NCBI GenBank assembly: GCA_905372135.1
Contig: CAJPNS010000050.1
Location: 1-13,562, forward strand
DNA: 13,562 bases
DNA from: Porphyromonadaceae bacterium
GTDB taxonomy: Bacteria > Bacteroidota > Bacteroidia > Bacteroidales > Paludibacteraceae
Direction: 5' to 3'
This document shows positions 6,278 through 13,562 of the stretch, in pieces (within the stretch, counting starts at the first letter, position 1; each line of letters begins with the position of its first letter). The position numbers were made by a program, and so were the translations under genes. The notes beneath the pieces were generated by a model, which had not been told where the DNA came from, did not search any database, and was given only the letters and a program-made list of their open reading frames with translations.

Positions 6278-6285
6278 CAAAGTTA
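6278..6285 (-). promoter_or_regulatory. -7 element of cls
   Basis: On the minus strand TAACTTTG (followed by C) matches the consensus. No clear TTTG box lies about 20 bases upstream. Confidence 0.5.
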
Positions 6286-6344
6286 ATCAAATAAAATTTC
6301 TTTTAGCCGTAAAATATCCATATTTTTTTTTGCCCAAAAAATAT

Positions 6345-6352
6345 TATATTTG
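6345..6352 (+). promoter_or_regulatory. -7 element of the beta-helix protein gene
   Basis: TATATTTG matches TAnnTTTG. A TTTG at 6329-6332 is too near to be the -33 box. The predicted leader to the ATG at 6486 is about 125 bases and contains a short hairpin (GTAGG with CCTAC, near 6362-6391). Confidence 0.45.
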
Positions 6353-6485
6353 CCAAACGTTTGTAGGTAGGCTTTGCAGTGTAATCCTACGAAAAAAACA
6401 GCAACCATATTCAAGACAATCAATAATTTAAATATCAACCAGTAGATATGGGGTTATCCTATTTCTACAAAAAAAACAAATCGTA

Positions 6486-8000
6486 ATGAGAAAAAATTTG
6501 CTAAAAATCATGGTAGTTATATTAGCTGTAACTATCAGTAACAATCTCGATGCACAGGTATTGAAAAATATCGGTAAAGGCATCGTAAAAGAGGTGAAAA
6601 AAGAGGTCGACAAAGAGCTCGATAAGGCTACCGAGCGTTCGTCGAGCGAGGCTGCAAGTAGCACACAAACCTCTACCACAAACACTACGAAAAGTGTTTC
6701 GTCGACACCAAACTCAGGCTCTACTACCGACGTAAAGCTCGATGGCACAAAGATATACGTCAGTGCCGCTCGCGGCTCGGTGCGTGGAGCAGGTACTAAA
6801 GATAGCCCTTATCGCGACCTGCAAAAGGCTGTGGAGCAAGCGGCAGAAGGTAGCGTTATCTGTGTTGCCGAGGGTAATTATCTTGGCAGGCTCGATGCCG
6901 GTTATATCGAGATAACCAAGTATCTGAAACTTGTGGGCGGCTATAGCGACGACTTCGGCACACGCGACCCGCTCAAATACATCACCAAGATACAACCCAC
7001 ACAGGCTCAGAACGGTACCAACGGCTCACGCGGGCTTATAACCCTCGAGGTGAAAGGCAAACGCAATGCAGAAATACTCATCGACGGATTTATCCTCGAC
7101 TATGGTATGCAAAACAATTACCACAAAGCCGACCCGACAGACCCACGCAACGGCTGCTGCGAAGGCTGCGAGACGGGACGAATCACCCCCGGAGGCGAGC
7201 CTAACGGACTTTCGCACCAGATAATGAAGGGACACGTCGAAGGCAAACTCATAGTTCGCAACTGCGTATTTGCCAACGGTCCGTATTTCGGTATGCAGAT
7301 GATAAACTACGGTGGCGACTGGGAGGTATACAATAACGTGTTCGTATCCAATGTTTACGCTGCATGTTGTGTAAACGGTGCAGGTTCGGGTCCGGGCAAA
7401 CCGATAGTAGCATCGATAGATTTTCACCACAATACGGTACTTTTCTCGTGGTGTCGGTCTAAAACTATGGAAGATATGGGCTATGGCTTCCGTTATATGA
7501 CAGGTATTCACGCAAATGTATACAATAATATATTCGGCTGCAGCAATCTGGGAGCTCTCGACCGCGGATATATCGACTCAGACAAGGCAAAAGAGGCCGA
7601 ACGCAAGACTTCGGCTTACAACAATATGTTCTTCATGAACGCTGCCGACTTGGTGTTACCTTCGCCCGGAGGCGGCAAGTGGACTCTTGTACCGGCTTCG
7701 AGATTCGACGAAGCCGAACAGCTGACAAAATACGAAGGCAATTTCGAAGCAAAAAAGGGTAGCAACATAATGAATGTCATCGATAAAGCATACCTCAAAG
7801 GTTTTGCTTCGTTGAAGGTGGTAAGCAGTTCGTCGTTCGACCCCAACTCGGCTGCCAATACATACCGTCAGGCACACGGAATGAATATGCAAGGTACGGA
7901 AACGGTCAGAGTATCGATGTTTGGAAACCGTTATAGCATCGACAAGACTTACGTGCTCTTCGGAGCCGAAGCCGGATACGGAGCTCAGAAGATAAAGTAA
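6486..8000 (+). CDS. Secreted right-handed beta-helix protein
   Basis: A 504-residue protein with a signal peptide at about 1-23 (cleavage near LDA-Q). A lysine/glutamate-rich segment at 28-50 (KEVKKEVDKELDKATE) may form a short helix or coiled coil, and a Ser/Thr-rich linker spans 51-83. From about 88 it resembles DUF1565 / right-handed parallel beta-helix proteins: IYVSAARGSVRGAGTKDSPY with DLQKAVEQAAEGSVICVAEG, a classic first turn, and later repeating strands such as KLIVRNCVFANG, WEVYNNVFVSNVYAA, IDFHHNTVLFS and ANVYNNIFGC. A cysteine cluster (NGCCEGC, near 222-228) interrupts the helix and could bind metal or form disulfides. Relatives include polysaccharide lyases and surface adhesins, but I see no clear catalytic triad, so activity is open. 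No C-terminal sorting domain is evident. Confidence 0.8.
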   Translation: MRKNLLKIMVVILAVTISNNLDAQVLKNIGKGIVKEVKKEVDKELDKATERSSSEAASSTQTSTTNTTKSVSSTPNSGSTTDVKLDGTKIYVSAARGSVRGAGTKDSPYRDLQKAVEQAAEGSVICVAEGNYLGRLDAGYIEITKYLKLVGGYSDDFGTRDPLKYITKIQPTQAQNGTNGSRGLITLEVKGKRNAEILIDGFILDYGMQNNYHKADPTDPRNGCCEGCETGRITPGGEPNGLSHQIMKGHVEGKLIVRNCVFANGPYFGMQMINYGGDWEVYNNVFVSNVYAACCVNGAGSGPGKPIVASIDFHHNTVLFSWCRSKTMEDMGYGFRYMTGIHANVYNNIFGCSNLGALDRGYIDSDKAKEAERKTSAYNNMFFMNAADLVLPSPGGGKWTLVPASRFDEAEQLTKYEGNFEAKKGSNIMNVIDKAYLKGFASLKVVSSSSFDPNSAANTYRQAHGMNMQGTETVRVSMFGNRYSIDKTYVLFGAEAGYGAQKIK

Positions 8001-8028
8001 TCGGCTCTTTGTCCTGTGGCGACAAACG

Positions 8029-8072
8029 AAAAGGGTAAACTCTCGAAAAACGACGAGAGTCTACCCTTTTTT
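8029..8072. terminator. Strong bidirectional terminator
   Basis: AAAAGGGTA-A-ACTCTCG (8029-8045) pairs with CGAGAGT-C-TACCC (8054-8066) over about 16 bp with one internal mismatch, flanked by an A-run on the left and six T on the right. It separates the convergent beta-helix and clpB genes and serves both strands. Confidence 0.9.
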
Positions 8073-8093
8073 CGTTGACTATATATAAGGCGA

Positions 8094-10244
8094 TTAGTTT
8101 TCGAAAACGAGTCGTCCGTCTTGTTCGCCGACCTTCACTGTCGACGAGGTGGCGACTTCGCCCGCGATAATCTTCTTCGAAAGCTCGTTGAGCAACAGCC
8201 GTTGGATAACGCGTTTGACGGGTCGTGCTCCGAACTGCGGGTCGTAACCCTTGGCGGCTATCAGGTCTATGGCATTGTCGGTTATCTCCATCGATATGCC
8301 GTTGTGTTGGAGCATACGGCGGACAGCGTCTATCTGCAATACCACTACTTGACGGATTTCGTCTTCGGTGAGCGGCGTGAACATTATCAGTTCGTCGATA
8401 CGGTTTAGAAATTCGGGACGAATGGTCTGTTTGAGCAGCTCGAACACTTCGTTTTGTGTCTTTTCGATAACCTCTTCGCGGTTCGATTCGTTGATTTTAT
8501 CGAATTTCTCTCGTATCAGTTGCGAGCCGAGATTGGAGGTCATTATTATTATGGTGTTTTTGAAGTTTACCACACGTCCTTTGTTGTCGGTGAGTCGTCC
8601 GTCGTCGAGTACTTGCAGCAAGACGTTGAAAACATCGGGGTGAGCCTTCTCTATCTCGTCGAACAGCACTACCGAGTATGGCTTGTGCCTTATGGCTTCG
8701 GTGAGCTGACCGCCTTCGTCGTAGCCTACATATCCCGGAGGAGCTCCCACAAGACGCGATGCCGAGTGTTTTTCTTGATATTCGCTCATATCGATACGTG
8801 TCATCAGGTTTTCGTTGTCGAAGAGGTACTCAGCCAGAGCCTTTGCCAATTCGGTCTTGCCCACACCTGTGGTTCCCAAGAAGATAAACGAGCCTATCGG
8901 GCGTTTGGTGTCTTGCAGTCCTGCACGCGAGCGTCTGATGGCATTGGCTATCGCCGATATGGCTTCGCTCTGCCCGATTACCCGTTTGTGTAGCTCTGCC
9001 TCGAGGTTGAGTAGTTTTTCCTTCTCGGTCTGCATAATACGTGTGGCGGGTATCCCTGTCCAGCGGCTCACCACTTCGGCTATGTCCTCTTTGTCGACCT
9101 CTTCTTTTATTAGCGGTGCACCTTGTTGTATACCCGACAGCTTTTGCTTGTTTTCGGCTATTTTCTGCTCTTCTTCTTTTATTTTTCCGTAACGAAGCTC
9201 GGCTACCTTGCCGTAGTCGCCGTCTTGTTCGGCTTTGTCTGCCTCGAAACGATACCGTTCGATATTTGCCTTAGAAGCCTGTATCTCGGAGATAACGCTT
9301 TTTTCTTCTTGCCACTGCTTGCGTACTTCGGAGGCTTTTTGCTTCTGTTCGGTTATTTCATCAGATAATTTTTGAAGTTTCTCTTCGTCGTTGTCGCGTT
9401 TTATTGCTTCGCGTTCGATTTCGAGCTGCTTGATGTTTCTTTCGAGTATATCGAGCTCTTCGGGCATCGAGTTTACTTCGAGTCGGAGCTTGGCTGCTGC
9501 CTCGTCCATAAGGTCGATAGCCTTATCGGGCAGGAAACGGTTGGTGATACACCGGCTCGAGAGTTCTACGGCAGCAATGATAGCTTCGTCTTTGATACGC
9601 ACCTGATGGTGGTTTTCGTAACGTTCTTTCAGTCCGCGTAATATTGCGATACTGCTTGCCTCGTCGGGTTCGTTGACCATTACCATCTGGAAACGGCGTT
9701 CGAGGGCTTTGTCTTTCTCGAAATACTTCTGATATTCGTCGAGTGTGGTAGCTCCTATCGAACGGAGTTCGCCCCGTGCCAATGCGGGTTTCAGTATATT
9801 GGCGGCGTCCATGGCTCCTTCCGACTTGCCTGCCCCGACGAGCGTGTGTATCTCGTCGATGAAAAGGATTATCTCGCCTTCCGACTCTATAACTTCGTTT
9901 ACGACAGATTTCAGACGTTCTTCGAACTCGCCTTTGTACATAGCTCCCGCTATGAGTGCTCCCATATCGAGCGAAAAAATCTTTTTCGACTTCAAGTTTT
10001 CGGGCACGTCGCCTCTGACTATTCGCTGTGCGAGCCCGTCGACGATGGCGGTTTTACCCGTACCCGGTTCGCCGATAAGTATGGGGTTGTTTTTGGTACG
10101 ACGGCTGAGTATCTGCAATACACGCCGTATTTCGTCGTCTCGACCGATTACGGGGTCGAGCTTGCCGTTGCGGGCTTTGTCGCATAGGTTGATGGCGTAC
10201 CGTTGCAGCCCGCTCTCTTTCTGTTGATTATTATTGTTGTTCAT
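8094..10244 (-). CDS. clpB: ClpB/Hsp104-type disaggregase lacking the N-terminal domain
   Basis: From the ATG at 10244 the protein has 716 residues, against about 860 for ordinary ClpB. ClpB is a hexameric AAA+ ATPase that, with DnaK, pulls proteins out of aggregates. Present here are AAA module 1 with Walker A GEPGTGKT (58-65), pore loop MYKGEFEER (about 102-110) and Walker B ILFIDE (126-131); the coiled-coil M domain (about 262-385), which separates ClpB from ClpA and ClpC; AAA module 2 with Walker A GTTGVGKT (457-464), pore motif GYVGYDEGG (504-512) and Walker B VVLFDE (525-530); and the C-terminal small domain (YDPQFGARPVKRVIQ). The roughly 145-residue Clp_N domain is absent: the protein starts MNNNNNQQKE and enters module 1 at once. 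An in-frame ATG at 10343 would add 33 residues unlike Clp_N; the A-rich leader favours 10244. I see no ClpP-binding loop. Confidence 0.92.
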   Translation of the reverse strand: MNNNNNQQKESGLQRYAINLCDKARNGKLDPVIGRDDEIRRVLQILSRRTKNNPILIGEPGTGKTAIVDGLAQRIVRGDVPENLKSKKIFSLDMGALIAGAMYKGEFEERLKSVVNEVIESEGEIILFIDEIHTLVGAGKSEGAMDAANILKPALARGELRSIGATTLDEYQKYFEKDKALERRFQMVMVNEPDEASSIAILRGLKERYENHHQVRIKDEAIIAAVELSSRCITNRFLPDKAIDLMDEAAAKLRLEVNSMPEELDILERNIKQLEIEREAIKRDNDEEKLQKLSDEITEQKQKASEVRKQWQEEKSVISEIQASKANIERYRFEADKAEQDGDYGKVAELRYGKIKEEEQKIAENKQKLSGIQQGAPLIKEEVDKEDIAEVVSRWTGIPATRIMQTEKEKLLNLEAELHKRVIGQSEAISAIANAIRRSRAGLQDTKRPIGSFIFLGTTGVGKTELAKALAEYLFDNENLMTRIDMSEYQEKHSASRLVGAPPGYVGYDEGGQLTEAIRHKPYSVVLFDEIEKAHPDVFNVLLQVLDDGRLTDNKGRVVNFKNTIIIMTSNLGSQLIREKFDKINESNREEVIEKTQNEVFELLKQTIRPEFLNRIDELIMFTPLTEDEIRQVVVLQIDAVRRMLQHNGISMEITDNAIDLIAAKGYDPQFGARPVKRVIQRLLLNELSKKIIAGEVATSSTVKVGEQDGRLVFEN

Positions 10245-10538
10245 ATTTGTAAAATTTTTTTTTGTATATATAATTGTTTTATTGTCGCTTTGGATGATAA
10301 TCAAATAGTATTCCAAAAGTGCAATCGCCTCCCTGTCTGACATAATGGCGTATAGCGAGAGGGTTAACGCTGTCGTTTTTACTGAAATATATCTGTTAAG
10401 TGCGGAATGCTCCCATCAGGAGACGACACGGGGCAAGCCCATACCATATCGCCCTACACTCCCCAACGCCCCCCAAAACCTCGCTTAAACAATTGAACAA
10501 TTACACGTTTAAACGCTTAAACCCAATTACATGCAAGG
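10245..10538. other. Gene-free stretch with G-rich strand and short direct repeats
   Basis: The part next to clpB (10245-10400) is AT-rich leader without a convincing -7 box (the nearest, ACTATTTG on the minus strand, matches 6 of 8). The middle is unusually GC-rich: the minus strand carries G-runs of 6, 4, 3 and 3 between 10474 and 10438. The part next to the CLC gene has the direct repeat CGCTTAAAC (10482-10490 and 10514-10522), CAATTACA twice, and the palindrome CGTTTAAACG. No good coding frame or clear terminator for the CLC gene was found. Confidence 0.5.
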
Positions 10539-12347
10539 TCAGTCGTGGGAATAGTGTACGAGCACTTCGCGGTACGAACTGAAAATTTTCGATTTTGAGA
10601 CAAATCCTTTGTAAACCCCGCCCTTGTCGACTACAGGCAGATTCCACGCCCCCGTACTCTCGAATAAGTCCATAACCTTATCCATAGGTGTGTGGTATAG
10701 TATCTTGGCTGGCGGAGATACCATCAGCTTACGCACCTTGAACCGTCCGTAGAGTTCGGAGCGGAACATTATGTTACGTACTTCGTCGAGCGTTACTATC
10801 CCCAATAGTTTGCCACTATTGCGTTCTACGACGGGATATATGTTTCGTGTCGATTTGGAAATAATATTTATAAGGTCGCCGAGCGTCATATCGGGGAAAA
10901 TCGTCTCCAAATCGGTCTCGATTACATCTTCCATTTTCATAATGATAAGCACCCCTCGGTCTTTGTTGTGCGTCAGGAGTTCGCCTTTTTTAGCCAAACG
11001 CATAGCATATATCGAATGTGGTTCGAAAATAATTATCGTAATATACGATATTACCGATACTATCATAAGAGTCATAAATAGCGAGTATCCGCCCGTAAGC
11101 TCTGCGATAAGGAATATCCCCGTCAGAGGAGCGTGCATTACTCCGCTCATAATGCCTGCCATACCTGCAAAAGCGAAATTGGTAAGAGGCACTTCGACGC
11201 CAAGCAGTCGGAGCACGAAAGCTACAAGAAATCCCGTGAGCGACCCTACGAACAACGATGGTGCAAAGAGTCCGCCCGTGCCGCCGCTTCCGTTTGTGAG
11301 CACCGATGCGAAAATCTTTATAAGAGCGATAAGTCCTATAAACGATATTATAGCCCAAGGCGTATCGCGGTAGTCGAATAGAAGCGACTGCGAGAAAAGC
11401 GACTCGAAATCGCCCTTGAGCAGAGAGGTGATAGAGTCGTATCCCTCGCCATAGAGAGGCGGGAAGAAAAATATCAGCACTCCAAGCGATACACCCCCGA
11501 TGAGCAGGCGTATCCAGAAGTTGTTGATTTTTTTGTATACCGTCTCGAACCAATGAGTGGTACGCACGAAGTATAGCGACATCAGTCCGCAAACAATGCC
11601 CAAGATGATGTGCGACGGAATACGGCTTAGCTCGAAAGGTTCGAAGTCTTGCGTGTAGAAAATGGCTAAATCGCCGGTAAGGGAATATGCTACGGCTGCT
11701 CCTGCTACCGCCGATATTATCAGCGGCGAAATCGAAGCCATAGTAAGGTCGAGCATCAATACTTCGAGAGTAAACATTACGCCCGCTATCGGAGCTTTGA
11801 ATATACCTGCGATAGCTCCCGACGCTCCGCAGCCGACAAGCAGCATAAGAGTCTTTTGGTCGAGTTTGAGATATCTGCCCAAATTTGACCCGATAGCAGC
11901 TCCGGTGAGCACCATCGGAGCTTCGGGTCCGACTGAGCCACCGAAGCCGATAGTAAGTGAGCTCGCCACAATCGACGACCAAGTATTGTGAAGTTTTATT
12001 ATGGCTTTGTGTTGTGAGATGGCATACAATATCTTAGTTATACCATGCGAAATATCGTCTTTGACTATATATTTTACGAAAATCGCTGCCAGAAATATAC
12101 CGAGCATAGGCATACCAAGATACCAGAAGTTCACCGAATTGTCGGTAAGACCTACGACGAAATCCTGTACCAAGTGTATGAACGACTTCATAAAGAAAGC
12201 CGCTATACCCGCCAATACCCCTATTATCAGACTCAATATGATGATGAAAGTATTTTCACTGACGTGCCGCTGACGCCACGAAAGAAACCTCATATAGTAT
12301 GAGTTGTAGGTATGGTATAATTTGTCGAAGCGATAATGAAACATCAT
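10539..12347 (-). CDS. CLC-family chloride channel/transporter with two C-terminal CBS domains
   Basis: From the ATG at 12347 the protein has 602 residues. An upstream in-frame GTG (12398) lies before the -7 box and cannot be on the same transcript. Residues about 33-450 form the CLC membrane core. Visible anion-pathway motifs are SHGIT (100-104, the GSGIP position of E. coli ClcA), GPEAP (140-144) with the gating glutamate E142, GLFAP (359-363), and Y447 in HSIYAMRLAKKGE, matching the central tyrosine. In MFTLEVLM the position of the intracellular proton glutamate (E203 in E. coli) is V196, so coupled H+ exchange is uncertain and a channel-like mode is possible. Residues about 470-600 hold two CBS domains (MEDVIETDLETIFPDMT and VRKLMVSPPAKILYHT), which in relatives bind adenine nucleotides and regulate gating. 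It follows gldB but has its own promoter. Confidence 0.93.
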   Translation of the reverse strand: MMFHYRFDKLYHTYNSYYMRFLSWRQRHVSENTFIIILSLIIGVLAGIAAFFMKSFIHLVQDFVVGLTDNSVNFWYLGMPMLGIFLAAIFVKYIVKDDISHGITKILYAISQHKAIIKLHNTWSSIVASSLTIGFGGSVGPEAPMVLTGAAIGSNLGRYLKLDQKTLMLLVGCGASGAIAGIFKAPIAGVMFTLEVLMLDLTMASISPLIISAVAGAAVAYSLTGDLAIFYTQDFEPFELSRIPSHIILGIVCGLMSLYFVRTTHWFETVYKKINNFWIRLLIGGVSLGVLIFFFPPLYGEGYDSITSLLKGDFESLFSQSLLFDYRDTPWAIISFIGLIALIKIFASVLTNGSGGTGGLFAPSLFVGSLTGFLVAFVLRLLGVEVPLTNFAFAGMAGIMSGVMHAPLTGIFLIAELTGGYSLFMTLMIVSVISYITIIIFEPHSIYAMRLAKKGELLTHNKDRGVLIIMKMEDVIETDLETIFPDMTLGDLINIISKSTRNIYPVVERNSGKLLGIVTLDEVRNIMFRSELYGRFKVRKLMVSPPAKILYHTPMDKVMDLFESTGAWNLPVVDKGGVYKGFVSKSKIFSSYREVLVHYSHD

Positions 12348-12367
12348 ATTTTTCCGAAAAATGTAGG

Positions 12368-12401
12368 CAAAGATAGTAAATAGTTTCGAGCAAGCCACAA
12401 A
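12368..12401 (-). promoter_or_regulatory. Promoter of the CLC gene (decides its start)
   Basis: On the minus strand TTTG (12401-12398) and, after 22 bases, TATCTTTGC (-7 box 12375-12368) fit the Bacteroidota consensus. Transcription would begin near 12361, leaving a leader of about 14 bases to the ATG at 12347 and excluding the GTG at 12398. Confidence 0.65.
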
Positions 12402-12432
12402 AACTATCGGTCTACATACCTATCTGCCTTAT

Positions 12433-13443
12433 CTATCGAGGATTATACCCCGACTTCTCCAATATCTGCTGCGCGTCGGTATTATCGATAAGTTGCTGAG
12501 GCGTAACATCGCTATTCCTACTCATATAAGCATCTACTATCTGCCACCCTATATATTGCCCTGCTCTACCCGGCGACTCCTGAGTAAACGGCTGCGTGAA
12601 CGGCGAATCGTTGAGATACTTTATCATCAGCGTATAGTCGTTGCTGAACAGATGTCGGTTTTCGATAAGAGTCTGCCACATAGCTTTTTCGTTCTCTTTG
12701 CACCACTGCCATTGTTCGTCGGAGTATCCCATTACGATATTAGGTTTCTCGTCGGGCAGGAGCAATGCGGTAAGATACAATATCTTGCCTTTGTATATCA
12801 TTTCGTCGAGTAACCGCTCGTTTGCAGGCGTGTAGGGAAATTCGGTAAGCAGCCACACCGATATATAGTCGGCGACCAGTTTCTCGGGCTTCCAATTCCG
12901 TATGAGATAGTCGTAATTGTCGGCTCCCTGCGAATAGAGTCGGTAGTCGGCGCCCAAATATTTGTCTATACCGGCGGCGATGAGGCTATCGGCAACAATC
13001 ATATTCTGGTTGAGCAGCGAGACACACATTATTATTTGAGGTACCGATAGTTGCGGGAAGAAATATTTGCCTCTCTTGAATGCATTTGTAAGCTGTTTTT
13101 CGATATCCGATACCTTTTCGTATCGTTTGAGGGCATCGGTATAAAGTTGCTTGGCAACACTATCGGCAAAGAATTTCGGCAATACGCGTAAGATAGTATC
13201 GCGGCTATTGCCGAAGTAGACTACTCCGCCAAAATATACGGGAGCAAAATTAGGGTACCGAGCAAACAATCGGTCTAAGTCGGCCCCGAGGTCTTTACTA
13301 TCTCTCAACGCCCAAAAATCTCTGTCGAAGCGGGCAATCTTAATATCCAAATCGATACCCGACACGTCTGCCGTACGACTTGCCTTCTGTCGGCAGCCGA
13401 CAGTCAAAATCATCAGCATACAGGCAAAAAATATTTTTTTCAT
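12433..13443 (-). CDS. gldB: GldB-family gliding-motility-associated lipoprotein
   Basis: This 336-residue lipoprotein starts with a short hydrophobic signal (MKKIFFACMLMILTVGC), with C17 as the probable lipid-attached cysteine. The body matches the GldB pattern: a first block DLDIKIARFDRDFWAL (31-46), ARYPNFAPVYFGGVVYFG (61-78), IDKYLGADYRLY (159-170), and a C-terminal block with HLFSNDYTLMIKYLNDSPFT followed by PGRAGQYIGWQIVDAYM. GldB is anchored in the envelope and is needed for gliding in Flavobacterium johnsoniae, but homologues are widespread in non-gliding Bacteroidota, where the role is unclear. The gene ends 86 bases before the CLC start and begins 49 bases after the stop codon of the gene cut by the right edge, with no -7 box in the gap, so those two are probably co-transcribed. 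Confidence 0.82.
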   Translation of the reverse strand: MKKIFFACMLMILTVGCRQKASRTADVSGIDLDIKIARFDRDFWALRDSKDLGADLDRLFARYPNFAPVYFGGVVYFGNSRDTILRVLPKFFADSVAKQLYTDALKRYEKVSDIEKQLTNAFKRGKYFFPQLSVPQIIMCVSLLNQNMIVADSLIAAGIDKYLGADYRLYSQGADNYDYLIRNWKPEKLVADYISVWLLTEFPYTPANERLLDEMIYKGKILYLTALLLPDEKPNIVMGYSDEQWQWCKENEKAMWQTLIENRHLFSNDYTLMIKYLNDSPFTQPFTQESPGRAGQYIGWQIVDAYMSRNSDVTPQQLIDNTDAQQILEKSGYNPR

Positions 13444-13492
13444 CCTAACTATATTATTTATTGGTTTTTACTATTGATATATCTCTTTGGTT

Positions 13493-13561
13493 TTAAAAAT
13501 AAGGCTCATCTTGGAGAATATTGTCTCGTTGCTGCGAAAGACTATCGACGATTTGTATTCT
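13493..13561 (-). CDS. 3' end of an unidentified gene, cut by the window edge
   Basis: On the minus strand an open frame enters from the right edge and ends at TAA (13495-13493) after 22 codons. It ends in VDSLSQQRDNILQDEPYF, a polar sequence typical of a real C terminus. The other two frames close early or read less plausibly. It is on the same strand as gldB and 49 bases upstream of it, which suggests an operon. Too little is visible to name the product. Confidence 0.5.
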   Translation of the reverse strand, partial: RIQIVDSLSQQRDNILQDEPYF

Positions 13562-13562
13562 C

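Noticed and set aside
7026..7511. A 161-codon minus-strand frame opposite the beta-helix gene
   Set aside because: It is a shadow of the high-GC plus-strand gene, with no promoter and no recognisable motifs.
10245..10343. 33 extra in-frame codons before the chosen clpB start
   Set aside because: They show no Clp_N similarity, and the A-rich stretch just before 10244 looks like a leader. The longer form cannot be excluded entirely.
10990..11982. A 330-codon open frame on the minus strand inside the CLC gene
   Set aside because: It lies wholly within the CLC coding sequence in another frame, has Arg/Ser/Tyr-rich low-complexity composition, and contains no recognisable domain, while the CLC frame is full of family motifs.
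12348..12398. 17 extra codons (GTG start) for the CLC gene
   Set aside because: The -7 element at 12375-12368 lies inside this segment, so the transcript would start after the GTG.
1..13562. CRISPR array, prophage genes, or a multi-gene defence system around mrr
   Set aside because: No regularly spaced repeats, phage genes, methyltransferase, helicase or other defence partners are visible; mrr stands alone between the left edge and the IS.

Overview
The window looks like chromosomal DNA of a Bacteroidales-type bacterium (phylum Bacteroidota). Three things point there. Most intergenic regions carry the phylum's TAnnTTTG -7 promoter element, and start codons have A-rich leaders in place of Shine-Dalgarno sites. 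One gene encodes a GldB-family lipoprotein. A small secreted protein ends in a domain resembling a type IX secretion sorting domain. I cannot name genus or species.

Left part (1-2810), accessory in character: a solitary Mrr-type restriction endonuclease gene (316-1206), then an intact IS4-family insertion sequence (about 1369-2807) with its own terminator, promoter and DDE transposase. This IS sits directly after a 75-base fragment of the 5' end of a related IS. Its 13-base terminal-repeat core also occurs twice inside the transposase gene, in two different reading frames.

Transition (2808-3200): about 190 bp of apparent non-coding sequence with short open frames, then tRNA-Ser(GCU) on the minus strand with its own promoter and terminator. 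The tRNA 3' end faces the Mrr/IS block, which is the geometry of a tRNA-associated integration site.

Right part (3290-13562), core-like: an unrecognised eight-helix membrane protein (+), a 117-aa secreted mini-protein (+), a cardiolipin synthase (-), a secreted beta-helix protein (+), a ClpB chaperone lacking its N-terminal domain (-), a CLC chloride transporter with two CBS domains (-), a GldB-family lipoprotein (-), and the last 22 codons of an unidentified gene (-). Convergent pairs are separated by hairpin terminators, the clearest being the bidirectional one at 8029-8072. Most genes seem to be transcribed singly; gldB and the gene cut by the right edge may form an operon. Envelope functions dominate (phospholipid synthesis, CLC transport, lipoprotein, secreted proteins), but I see no single pathway joining them and no convincing new multi-gene system. 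The best leads are the internal terminal-repeat copies in the IS, the IS-next-to-IS arrangement beside the tRNA, and the shortened ClpB.
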